64,000 bases of DNA from Daphnia carinata. Lineage: Eukaryota > Arthropoda > Branchiopoda > Diplostraca > Daphniidae. The DNA lies in the NCBI RefSeq assembly GCF_022539665.2, contig NC_081335.1, positions 7,688,001-7,752,000 on the forward strand, given 5' to 3'. Below the pieces are notes generated by a model that was not told the origin of the DNA, ran no database searches, and worked only from the letters and a program-made list of their open reading frames with translations. A program made the translations under genes and the position numbers. Within the stretch, counting starts at the first letter, position 1. Every line of letters starts with the position of its first letter. This document shows positions 46,401 through 58,434 of the stretch, piece by piece.

Positions 46401-49303
46401 TCGTGTCTCAATCGTCATTCAATTGGCTTGTCATTACATATTTTCTTGCTTTTTTTTTTAATTTAAAATGTCATCATTAAGGCCTAAATTAAAAAGAAAA
46501 AAAAATTGTCAATTAGAGAAGAAATGGGCAGTTTCGATGAATTGCTATACATGAACGAGACTCTTGCGTTCTCTATGATACGCACATGGCAGACAAAACA
46601 AAGATGGAACGAGCTCGAAAACATATAGGATGACATCTTATTTCTTTAGCCAAACGCTAAGTTTGGGCCTATATCCGACGATGCAAGTACACGTCTTCTC
46701 TCTCTCTTTTCTTTTTTTTTATCTTACTTTATACTTTACAAGTCTAAGGCGGCCCCCGTGTACTGTATATAGAGTTACGAAGAAAGGTATATTCAGCATA
46801 GATACACACAGACACGCGTTACGGTATACGGTATTGATCGACGCTGAACAAGAAGACCTCCCTCCCTCGTTGCTCCGTTCACCGCTCCGACGCCACGCTC
46901 CCGCTGTTATATAGACTTTAGCCCTTGCTATGTCTGCAGATATGAATCATTGCTCTATTCTCTTTCTCTCTCTCTCTCTCTATCCCTCCGTCCCTTCGTT
47001 TCCAGAGTTTGACTCCCAACAGATGAACTCGCTTTTCTCGTCTATACACACACTAAACCTGAATTATATAATACAGACACACACACACACACACTGGCCG
47101 TGAAACATCTTCACGCTGCCATTTTGTCAATTTGCAAAATGGATAACTTACATATCGTCAGTGCGGATGTATCTGCGCCCTCTCTGTAAATGTCTCCCTC
47201 CATGAATGTGTGTGTTTACATTGAATATAGGACGTCTATTGTCTTGTTGGTTTGTGTTGACTATCTGCACGGACGTTTATGGGGGGGGGGATACAGTCTA
47301 CAATGGTGAAGGAGCAAGAGAGAGAGAGAGAAACGGTGTCGAGTTTAAAGTTACAAATTCTTGCGCGATGTGTAGCGCACACCTTTTGTTGCAATGCTAG
47401 CGGCTGTTTTGGATACATATTTATAGAGCCTTTGCGTGTGCTTGTTTATTTCGCCTCTGGTATGGATAGGCAAGAGAACCCCATTTTTACAACTGAAACT
47501 CTGTGTGTGTATGTGTATATGTAATATATATATAAAGGGTCGTGTGCGGTGTAGGTTAGGGGAGCAGGCAGAGCAAAAATGTCTAAACAAAAGTGAATTT
47601 TTTTGGATAGGACGAAAAAGAATGTCGAAATCTGGAACGATATTTTGTTCATTCTTTTCGTTTTCATTTTGAAAAATGGGAATCGTTGTTTGTTCAATTG
47701 ACGTGATCCCTCCTCCATTTGGAATGTCGATAAAGAATTTTTTTTTTTTTTTTTTTTTTTTTCACATCTGACATCGATCGCATTTTCTTTTAAGGCTTTT
47801 GTGTATGTAACTTGTACCGAGTCACATTCAAATAACAATGCACGCATCACTAGTTTTTTTTTTTTTTCTGTATGTGTGTGTGCGCGTGTGTCAAAGGTAG
47901 GTTACGCGACATGACACACGTTTGTCCCATTCAACTGGTACGGGCTTTATTTTTTATTTCACTGTTTCTTCCTATCAGGTTGTGAATTGCTGTACAGATT
48001 AGAAGCATACGACTGTTGATTATCAAATCGGAATGCCATTCTTTGCTTAATCCTTCGTTCTTCATACGCTAAATGCCTTTCCTGTGAGTCAGTATAAATT
48101 TCAACAAAAAACCTTTGTTTGATTCATAATTCTCCGATGTTTCGTCATTAACTGAACGTTATTGCACATGCAGCGTCCGAATGTGGAATGTTTTTGATGA
48201 CGCAACCGTTTGTGGTTGTAGACCATTATAGATGACGCACGCAGACTCCCGACGAGAGAGAAACGATCAAAAGCGACAGCCGCGATTCTTCATCGTCCTG
48301 AGTGCTGCACACACACACAAGGAAAAAAGAAAAAAGAAGGTAACGGTTTGTTTCTTGGTATCCATTTCGTTGATTGAACGTGGCAACTTAGGTGCGACGA
48401 TATGGTTTTTTTTCCCTACATCGACTCTTTTTTTTCTTTTTACGGGAAATCTACTCGCTTTTTGGGTTTTCTCTAGAAATCCATTTGTTTCAGAGGCCAC
48501 ACATTTTCATTTCTGTTTTTCTTTTTTTTCGTTTGTGGTGTAAGTTTTACGCAATCCATACACACACACACACACAGCTGCAATGCTTGATGTATGTACG
48601 CCTAATGCTTAAGTTTTTGGATCGAGATAAAGAGAAAATGCCGAATAAACAAAATGATTGTTAAAATAAAGACTGTTTTGAAATATCGATCTAACTGACG
48701 CTACGTATTAATATAGATACACCTGATGCGGATTTATTAATGACTTGTCTCGCACCGCGACTGGCTCTCGGGTCGTTTTCAGAATGGAGGTCTATAGAGT
48801 CGGGGAATAGAACAGCGTATTAGATGGCCACATTGAGCCTGAAGTCCGTCCAATTCATTAGCGGGCATGCCCGTTGCTAACGGCAGTAATCCGTAATGTC
48901 TTATATAACCTTTTTTTTTTAAAGATCCCGTAGATGTTTATTGAGTCGTTAAGGCACGTCATTGGATCTTAGCCAAATAAAAAAAAAAGCACAGGAGTTT
49001 CATTTAAGGTGACATCACTTTCGGAAACGGTTCATTCTGAACGTGCCAATGGCAAGACATCGAACGGTGATAACAAAATTCTACACGTCCTATTTGATTT
49101 CTAGACTGTGAAAATCAACCGCATTACGCAAACAAAGTGTAACACGCTCGTCATGTGGGGAAACGAAACCAACTCGCAAGAGCTCATTTGCATACATCCG
49201 CGATGAATAAAAAATCTTTTAATTCAAAGGAAATAGAGAGAGACCTCCCATGGTGCTGTATGGGAAATGGACCCAAAACAAAAACGATGCAACTTTTAGC
49301 CTT
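40491..49303. other. Plexin upstream region, microsatellite-rich, no gene recognised
   Basis: About 8.8 kb between plexin's start and the sulfatase 3' end. I see no supportable coding exon on either strand. The open frames here run through poly(A/T), (CA)n, (GA)n or (TC)n tracts and lack domains. It should contain the plexin promoter and 5' untranslated exons and may hold regulatory elements, but none can be placed from sequence alone. Confidence 0.5.
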
Positions 49304-49320
49304 TTTATTGATGGTTTATT
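49304..49320 (-). terminator. Poly(A) signals of the sulfatase gene
   Basis: Two AATAAA hexamers on the minus strand (49304-49309 and 49315-49320) lie 29-45 bases after the stop codon, implying a very short 3'UTR. Confidence 0.6.
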
Positions 49321-49348
49321 TTTTTTTTATATCGTAGTACATACGTCG

Positions 49349-52300
49349 TCATGGGGTGGCGTCTGCCCATTGGTTGTCAGAGACGCCAGAACAGTTGACG
49401 TGACCACGACATTTCGAATAATTGATGATCAGTTCGCGACGACGGTGACTGGGAACGGTGCAGCGGCACGACCGACGATACGCCCTGTTGTTTAACTGAT
49501 AGGGATCGAGGCGCAGGTCGTACGATTCGACGAAGGCCTGCGAGTCGTCAAACTGGCAGTACAGGCTGTCTTCATTTGCATGCTGATTGTCAGTCGGACG
49601 ACGCAAGGTGCGCAAGCAAACGAACGTATTATTGGCGGCGTCTTGGCATTTGCAGCCGAACTCGTCCAAACACAACTGAAAAAAAAAAATCAAAACATGT
49701 TAATAACATTTACAAATCAAAAGAAATAGATCAAAAGATAATTCTACACACATATGTTCGTTTCTATTTTGTTTTTTTTAAATACATCAAACAAAATATA
49801 GGAAATGTTGTATTAGATGTGATGGCCAAAGGCAAAATACACCCTAGAGCTAACTGCCTCCTTGTCGTTCACAGATAGGCCTTTGGTCTTGAATATATAA
49901 AAAGCCTGGGGATTCTATATACAAAATAGACAAAGATTTTTTCTTATTTGGCAGAGGGGGGGGGGGGGGGTCATTATTGTGTCCGTATAGTAACGGCTTG
50001 GTAATAGGGGGCGAATCCAACAACAGAGGACGGTGTATTTGTGCATGTAGAAAGGTCTTCATCGATCGATGCGCAAGCACAGCCTCTAGAAAACAAATAC
50101 TTGACTCGCATCAAATGTTCAGGCGTATCGTAACAATAGAACAAGAAACTAATCATTAAATGTTTAAAAGGGCCGTATAGCCCAAGGCCCACCAGTATAA
50201 GGGCAGCTGTTTTTGCCCTGTCGGCTCTATACGTATCTAAAGCAATTCGTGACATGTCGTGTAGAATCCAATCCAATAATAATATAACGAAAAAAAAGCC
50301 ACGAAAAAGATGACAAAAATAAGAAATTGTGTGTCTCTCTCTCTTTTTCTCTCAAATATATACCGTCGTATTGGCGTCCTGTTGGCATTGAAGATCGACA
50401 TCTTGCAGGTCGGCTTCGCCGTGGTATTCGATCAAGTAGAATGTCCTCCACGGTTTGGCTGATTCATCGATCCCGCGCCAATGGCTGTCCCGCGGCTCGG
50501 CAACACGCGACACCTCCTTTGATACACAGCACGTCATTTTAGTTTTATATTATATACGTAGAGTGTGCATACATCAAAGAGCAACAGCCAAATCAATGGG
50601 GTTTTTTTTTTAGATATAAAAAGGGGGAAATTTCGCAATTCGATCATCATCAACAAGGCGAGACAGCTTCCATTTACTTTCTATTACACGGATCCCCAAC
50701 TCGGCCTTTTTTTCTTTTTCTTTTCAACCGCCTCGGATGATATGCGGGGGCAAAAGGCTTTTTTTTTTTTTTTCAAGAGAGAAACGGGCCACTCAATCAG
50801 CTGTCGAAAAAATGTCGCAACATCTCCTCGTTTTTTTCGTTAACGATAACGAGAATTTGATTTATGGTGTCTCGCCCTGCTTCTCTTTGGTGTTTTTATT
50901 TTTTTGAATGAAAAGAAAATTTCTTTAAAAAAAAAAAAAAGCAAATTCTATTCGGATGTCGGAAAGTGTTGAGAAAATGATGAACGGCAGTTGTCAAAGA
51001 GATCCGTAATCTTATAAGCTGTTCGTCGCTAATTAAGGTGATTGGGAATAAACGATCTGGAGATTTGTTTCCATCGAACTTTGATTTCTTTAATGAAATG
51101 CAACTCGACCAACCCAGCTAAGACAAACACAGTCCTATATATGGGCAGTGTCGAGGACTTGTACGAACACACAAACGTGCCTACATCTAAATCTATACGA
51201 GGGGGGAAGATGATTGGATGCCATTTGCTTTGCCATCAGCAGTTTCAAAGGGAATTTTGAAAGGGAAAAGAAACATGCGACTTCATTAGGGAAAGAGCCA
51301 AACAAGAAGAGGAGGCGGATGTTTATAGTTTTCTATCGTTTTCACCCTGGCCGGGCAGCAGCAGAGGGCAAAACAGGATCCTCGTTTTGTTATTTGTTCA
51401 GTCTAAATAGATGTGTAAGTTTTTTTGGCTCTTCTTTCCCCTAGAAGGTGGGCGAGCGCAGCGGATGTGGTTGCCTACGAAAACTAATGCCGTTATGTAA
51501 TCAGCTGATGCGGTTTTAGCGGTTCTGACGTATCGTTCGCCCAACACGCAACGCTGATTTGCATACGCACTCGCTTCCGTTTTTCTTTGCTTCGCAACCA
51601 ACAAACGGCTCGTCATAACAAACAACAACAACAACAAACAAATAAAATAAATAATCAAAAGGTTTTAACCTTTGAAACGTTGCCGTGATGCGATGGGGGG
51701 GCGAAGGCGTTGGCCATCAGCGGAAGGAGAGAAACACCGTCCATCTGGTCGGGGACGGGTAGGCCGGCCATGTCGAGGACGGTGGGCGCCAGATCGATGG
51801 AAACGACAGACAATGAATCGATCTCAATGTCACGGCTCTTGTTATTGGCTGTCGGCCGGTTATGGCTGGCGGCGACGACCAACAACGGCACGCGAATGTC
51901 CGTTTCGTAAGGTAATCGCTTGTCGATGGGCATGGCAAATTGGCCCATGTGGTACCCGTGATCGGACGTCACGATCATCCACGTGCGATCCAGTTGACCC
52001 TTTCGACGCAGCAATTTCACCATGTTGCCTATCTTCTCGTCAATGTACGTACGAGAAAAAAAGGGTGTCCAATTAGGAAGGCGGGGATTTCACGTTGAAA
52101 GCGTTCGCGTTTGGAAGAAAAAAAATCTAGACGTTATGCATAATGCAGTTGGGCAAAACGATCGTTTTTCTATCTCATTTTGAACGGGCAAGTCGACTCT
52201 ATGAATCGTTGACGAGTCATAAAAGGATTTCACTGTTTCAAAGCTCTCTGCTCTCGCGTATTTTTTTAAAGAGAGCCCAAACGAAATGAATGAATGATGA

Positions 52301-55300
52301 TAGAGAGGAGAGAATCAGGGCTGATGGCAGAGACATGAAAGAATGAAAAAATAGAAATTCCCCTAACGGATCGACTAACTTTCCGGCAATGTCAGGCCGA
52401 CACTGGAAAAATGTAACAAATGAGCTGTTACCGGCCAAAGTATAGCACTATCCAGCAACATCGAATGCCGTATACGACTCGAGGCTGAAACATCTCGTTT
52501 GTTCTCAATCAAAACGAGTCGGCCGAATGAATATGCTAATTCAAGGCAAGTGGTTTTTAAGATTCATACGCTAACAATTAAAATAAGAAACGTACCGCAT
52601 TAAAATCGATAACGTACCATTTGATCGACGGACAAGAGCGTCCTCCATCTTTGTCGGAAAACGTGGTCGACTTTGCGAACAATGTCCTTGGGCAATGCGC
52701 CCTGAGGCGCTTGCCGCAGGAGCCAATGTTTGTCGTCGGCCGGATGGCGGTTGAAGCTGGGCGAACGCGGAGCTCTGCGTCCGGCGAATTTGCGCGAATG
52801 CTGCGGCGCCGGAGTGAAAGGTGAGTGGCAAGCCGGCGGAGCGATCACGGCGAAGAATGGCCGGCTGTCTGCGGCGGCCGATAACGAAGAGGGATGTCGG
52901 TTAGGAGCGACGCCGTCTATGAAACTCAGCGCCTCCCTCGCCTGTCAATCCCACAGTTTTCCCGCGCCCCGCCCGCAGTTTTGCCGCATGAAACAAACAC
53001 ACACGCATAAAATAATAAACAAATGAGTCAAAGGAAAGTCGTATTATGCAACGAGAGATAAAGTCAGAATCGGGCTGAGATGCACAGCCCCATCGTTTTT
53101 TTTTATTTCCAGTCAAACCCTCTCCCCCCCCCCCTTTTTTTTTTGTTATGCAAAAATGGGGAGGATGAATAAAATCTTTAATCCGCTATCGGATGAGATT
53201 ATTCAGAAAACGAAAAGAAGGGCAAAAATAGAAAAATGCGGGCAGCATTGTCTACTAGTTCTTAGCATTTCATACGAAGAAAACTATAAGGGAAGTTTTG
53301 AATATTTCCCATCGATTCATTTCTTTTTTTTTTTTTTTTTTCGAGTGGAGCCGTTCGAACTTATTTTTCTTCAAAGGGGAGAACAACAAAAGGCCGTCTA
53401 GACTTTTACGAAAGAAAAAAGGGCCCATGCTAAAAAAAAAAAACGCGCAGCAGCCGCTTAAAGATGGACGATATCTACGTCATCGACGTTCTCCGACTGG
53501 CAATCTCTCCCCCTCCACTCCAAAAAAAAAATGAAAGAAGAAAAGGCGTTTTTGAGCTTCGTAAGACGATTAATATTTTTGCTGTACACAGGAAAAAAAA
53601 AGAAAAAGAAATATAAATATAAATCGCTCCGAGGTGGAGCAACGACGACAACTGCCCTTCTTCTCTTTCTTTTTTACTCCAAAAACTCTTAAGCCGGAAA
53701 TGATAAGCAATCGTTTTATTGGTAGGACGCGCGCGCGCCAGCTTTTGATCGGATATAGCTATATATATATATAGAAAGAGAGCCCTGTGGCAAGGTTGAT
53801 GATTCCGGCCTTTCCCTTTTTGTTTGATTATTACATCCTCTTAGATATGGGCAGGGCGGGGGGTATTGTCTCTCTCTACGTTGATGGCGAAATGAAGGGG
53901 TTTCGGGGAAAAAGAAAGAAACGAGAAGGCAATTGGCACTGATCTATAAAAAATAAAAACGCCCACCGAGCGTGAGCTCTTGCCGTCGGGGTTTTAGTGA
54001 CAACAATCAAAAGAAACAAAAAAGAAAATCAACGTTAAGATGATTGGCATGAGTCTTTCTGTTGGCACGTGCCGCCACGAGGTGTACACGTAGACACCCT
54101 CATAAGACAGGGAGGAAGTGTGCGTGTGTGTGTGTGTGTGCGTATGTGTGTTCGTAGCACCAATCAAAAGTGTTGAGCCCTCGTCAGCTCGTATATTTTG
54201 CCTCGAGACAATCATTGATGACGACAGTAAGAAAGGGCAGAGGAAACAACGAGACTCTCCCCCCGCCCTCCCGAATCAATTAAGAACTAATGTTCATCAT
54301 TTCCGCTCGGTGTGACGTGCTAGTAGTTAATTTCTGAAATCTTTCATTCAGCTCATCAGAAATCTCGCAACGATAAACTGCCCTTAATGAGAACTCGTTT
54401 CTTTGGTTTTCAAAAACTCGGTTTTATGTAGTGAAAAGCTGCGAAATGAGATGATGTTTGTATCTCTAATTCGCTTTCATCATCACGTCGACATTCACAT
54501 CGTCCGTCGTATAGAAACGTGTGACACCCACAACACGCCGAATCGCTATCCATCGCAATTTTCACGCGACGCATAAACTTTGGGTTCCATTTTGTAAGTT
54601 GCCTCGGGATTGAGTTTGTTCCACATTAATGCAAAATAGAAAGGCAAAAAAATGATCGCAATAAAATCAAAGACATACCAAAACGTCGGTTAGGTAGTCA
54701 CGGTGATAGTCTTCTCCATGATCCCGGCGCCTTCCATCCACCGACAGTGTGTAGTTATAGTAACGCGAGTTGCCAACCAATCCCACTGCATTTGAGCCAA
54801 AACAAGAGATGACATTTAAAATTTCGCAGCATACACACACACACACACGTGTTTTTGTTTTAAAGACGATCCATTTTTTAATGTTAAGACATACCCCAGC
54901 GATTGTAGCCCGGTGGCACGTGTTCAACGCCGCCCGTTTCATTTTTGCCGTACTTTTGCCGAACATTGTTTTTTGTTTCCGTTCCAGCAATCCGATTCCA
55001 CCCGAATATTAATAAATAATAATAAAAAAAAAAAAAGAAGGTAATAGAAAAGAACAAAAAATATTGTGACGTGATATCGTCGGTTGCGCAGAGTGCGCGA
55101 CCGGCAACGATTTCAAACGGTAAGAAGGGAACACTTGAATTGAAACTCGATCCCCGCCCCAACCCATGTCCCAATGGGAGCCTCTCCGATGGCACCTGAC
55201 GCTGGGCTTCAACTTGTTCTTTTTCTTTCTGGAAAAAAAAACCTCATTGTTGTTGCCAGAGGCATCAACCATTTTTTTTTATTACAGCAAAGAACTATGC

Positions 55301-56397
55301 CCCTAATGGATTCAAACGTTTTTTTTCGATGTACAAAGGATTTCAGTAGGCATAAAAAAAAAATTCCGGCCTCCTTCAAAAACGGGCAATTTCATTACCT
55401 GATTGAGGTATTTGCCGCCGTAGAAAGTGGCGTATCCGTTGGCTTGCAAATATGTCGCCATCGTCTTGTGTTCTTCCCCGTCCTGCCATTGGCGGCTGCT
55501 GCAATTGCCCGTCGCCGTGTTATTGATGACCCTAATTCGCCAAACGTTCAATGCTTAATTAAGGTTTGAACTATTCTAATCATGAATTTCGTAAGGAACT
55601 CGGGTTTGGATCGTAAAGACAAGTAATGATGCGGGCTATTGAAAATAGCTTACCGATGATTATGGACGTATTTGCCGGTCAAAATGGACGATCGGCTCGG
55701 GCAGCAGACTGGCGTCGAGATGAACTTCAAGTGGTGTCCATTCCGATTCCATGAAATAATAATAAAACAAGAAAAAACATTTTCGATCCATTTTTTACGA
55801 CGACGGCACGAAAACGTAGCATGCACGACCCTTCTTCCAATCTGCGTAGGTAAGCACGTAAAAAGAAAACGGAGGGTTGGTGGGGGTTGGAAGGGAAAAA
55901 GCAATTGGGGACGGGGTGTTTTTCGAGCTTACGGCATTGGTAAAAGTGGCGCCATGTTGGCTGACCAGACGACGGGTGATGGCCATCGGTTCCTATTCAA
56001 CATTGAAAAAGAAACAAAAAAATGACAGTCAATAAGAGTCGACATGTTGTGAAGTAAGACAGGGTAAGGGGAAAAAAGAAAAGGAAAAGCTTATACAATG
56101 GCTGATACTATATAGCGTGCCACTGTATATAATAGCATTAGGGGACACGCAATCCAGTAAAACGACATAATACCCCCCTTCTTCTTCCAGTCTTGACCAT
56201 AAAACAGTACGTTGTAATCTGTTTTTTGAAACAAAACAAAAAGAAAAAGGACTTACCAGGCCACCTAAAACATAATCGAGATCATCAATTAGAATAAGCA
56301 CTATGTTGGGTCGTGCATTTGGAGGTGTTTTACAGTTCAGGCGGCCGATAAACAGTGTAAACCAAATGGAAACAAGGTGAAGCGTTGCCTTTCTCAT
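49349..56397 (-). CDS. GNS: N-acetylglucosamine-6-sulfatase
   Basis: Ten exons close in phase to 578 residues: 56397-56257, 55992-55933, 55724-55654, 55531-55399, 54952-54895, 54785-54679, 52941-52618, 52032-51670, 50516-50364, 49675-49349. A signal peptide (~1-22) is followed by the metal-binding Asp pair D38-D39 in LILIDDLD. The CCPSRSS motif has C74 as the residue converted to formylglycine, the catalytic nucleophile. Later motifs are [38 protein letters not shown] and the C-terminal YCQFDD. This is a lysosomal enzyme removing 6-sulfate from GlcNAc in heparan and keratan sulfate. Length suits human GNS (~550). Extracellular Sulf enzymes share the first half but have a long basic insert that is absent here. 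Introns between exons 6-10 reach ~1.7 kb. Confidence 0.92.
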
Positions 56398-56799
56398 TCT
56401 ATGAGTGGAAAATCAAAGACCATGTGTTTTGTCACACTCGTATACAAATAAATAATGTAGTTGGAGAAATCTGAAGGGATGATAAGCAAAATAACTCTCA
56501 ATGAACTCGTTTCTTATGGAATTACAAAACTATTAGGTGAATCATTGTTGTATGGTAATGATGGGGGTGTGATTTCGGCGTAAAACATATTTCGACTCAA
56601 TGTAAATCAATACCATCTAGCGACAATTTCCAAAACTGCATCGTTTTAGTTTCAACTTAAGTCGAATTTTTATGTCGCTAAAACCAAACGAAAAATGACA
56701 CAGAACCTACCTGTTATGGCATCACTTTAAAATGTGACTTGAATTTCAATAATGTTGCATTGTAAAACCGATTCACGAAATCGAAAAGCAGACACGATA
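56398..56799. promoter_or_regulatory. Shared divergent promoter interval
   Basis: About 400 bases separate the sulfatase start (minus) from the first mRpL52 ATG (plus), so both promoters must lie here or overlap. No clear TATA box is seen for mRpL52, as is common for housekeeping genes. Confidence 0.5.
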
Positions 56800-56850
56800 A
56801 TGGTGAGCCGCGACACTGGTGGCCGTCTCATCAAGCTACTTTTGTACACA

Positions 56851-57456
56851 ATGGCGCTACCCACGATCTCAAGACTTGGTTAGTTTCGACAATTTAATAA
56901 ATAACCATAAAGTTTATGATGGATTGGTTTCTTTATTTTTTCGCGTAACGCTTGTGTAGGTTTTGAACTGACAAGGATAGGACAGAATGGATCACGAAGT
57001 TTTGTTACAAGCAGTTGTTGCCTGGTAGAACAAGATTGGCGATACAAGTAACAAATTCTATTTTTAAAAAACAAAATACAGAATTATTTATTTTACTGTG
57101 TAAAAATTAGAAACGGACTACCGAGAAATCCGAATGCATATGGTCCCCTGACTGACGGACGTGACTTTACTTTTGTTGATCAAAGAGTTACCCCAATTGG
57201 TGCTGGTCAACTAAAACGTCTTGAGAAACACAGAATTTATGCAGTGAGTAACTTTTAATAGTTGACTACTTGAAAAATGCACAGAAAATGATGCCATTCA
57301 ACTATACAGGAAAAAATTCTGCAAACTGTAAAAGAAATGAATTTTGCAATTGAGAGGCGTGCAAACCTTCAAAAACAGAGTGTTGAAAAACGGAAAGAGA
57401 TCCTAGAAAGCAAATTGAAACCTAAAGGTCACTTGCTGCTTTCTGAACGAAAATGA
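56851..57456 (+). CDS. mRpL52: Mitochondrial ribosomal protein L52
   Basis: Four exons close in phase: 56851-56878, 56960-57047, 57111-57243, 57310-57456, giving 131 residues. An in-frame ATG at 56800 would add 17 residues; I prefer 56851 because ACAATGGCG is a good context, the length fits the family (~125) and the N-terminus then looks like a mitochondrial presequence. Diagnostic motifs are WRYKNGLPRNPNAYGPLTD and the C-terminal SKLKPKGHLLL. It is a structural protein of the large mitoribosomal subunit, imported into the matrix. Exon 4 is a basic helix. AATAAA follows 35 bases after the stop. Confidence 0.92.
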
Positions 57457-57490
57457 AAAATGAAATTTTCTAGTACAACATAATTCATGT

Positions 57491-57496
57491 AATAAA
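57491..57496 (+). terminator. Poly(A) signal of mRpL52
   Basis: AATAAA lies 35 bases after the TGA, so the 3'UTR is very short. Confidence 0.7.
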
Positions 57497-58434
57497 AGAT
57501 TAACAATAATGATGAATAGTTACGACATCTATTTTCGTCTTTGTCGTTAGCTTTTCAGTTAAAATTTTTGGAAGAGACGTGTTCAAGAAGAGTATCATAG
57601 CCCATAGCTTAATCTGAAGCTCACCGTTGCCAGTTTATTTATTGAAATTGAATATAAATGATGTAGGATCTCCTTTGCGGCAGCCGGCAGTCTACGACTA
57701 GGAGCGCTTGTTTACCAAGCACCATCCTATACTGCAGGAATATTGACATAAATTGGGTCAGGCCGACACAAATCAAACCATTTAAATATATTTAAAAAAA
57801 AAAACAACGCCGTCGATTATTTAGTAAGATTATAAGAGAAAGATGCCATCCTCTTGACATTATTTCCAAATTTCGAAACGAATTGGACTGTCGGTTGCTG
57901 AAGGCGTTTTTGTTATACAGCCTTGTTGTAATTTTTAAAATCAAACAACGTTCTATAAACGCAATGCCTAAAACGAAACCCTAGGCATACTTTGTAAAAA
58001 CTACGCACTACTTTTGCCATTTGGGAAATGCATTTCGAAAAATAGAAATCTGTGTGAGATCAAAAATGTGGTCAAACGGCTTATAAACGTTTCTGCAGTT
58101 CCTTCTCCTAGGTGGCGTTGATACCGGTAAAATTAACGTCAAAAATCTGCTACAGCCGACAGTTCAGTTTCAGTCAGGTTGCTGTGGTCACCGATTTGCT
58201 TACTCTCATACATGTGCATTCCATTTGTCTTTTGGATTTGTTCTACCAAGTAACCAATAATTTAGATTGCGACCTCATTTTCAGGATCGTTTATTACTTT
58301 TGAAATGCTGTAACGTAAATTTTTGTAGATTTGAAAAGTAATACGGTCAGTAAATCAGGTTGTAAGGTGGCACCAACTAAAATGTTAACCCTCATTTCTG
58401 GTTTGGTTCTTTGGTCATTCTTCAGTCTTCCCGG
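57497..58434. other. Intergenic, upstream of C1GalT
   Basis: No coding signal. The right half should contain the promoter and 5'UTR of the galactosyltransferase. A short untranslated exon is possible but not identified. Confidence 0.4.

Noticed and set aside
49349-56397. Extracellular heparan 6-O-endosulfatase (Sulf1)
   Set aside because: Catalytic motifs are shared, but the long basic hydrophilic insert of Sulf enzymes is absent, total length is GNS-like, and the C-terminal motifs match GNS better.
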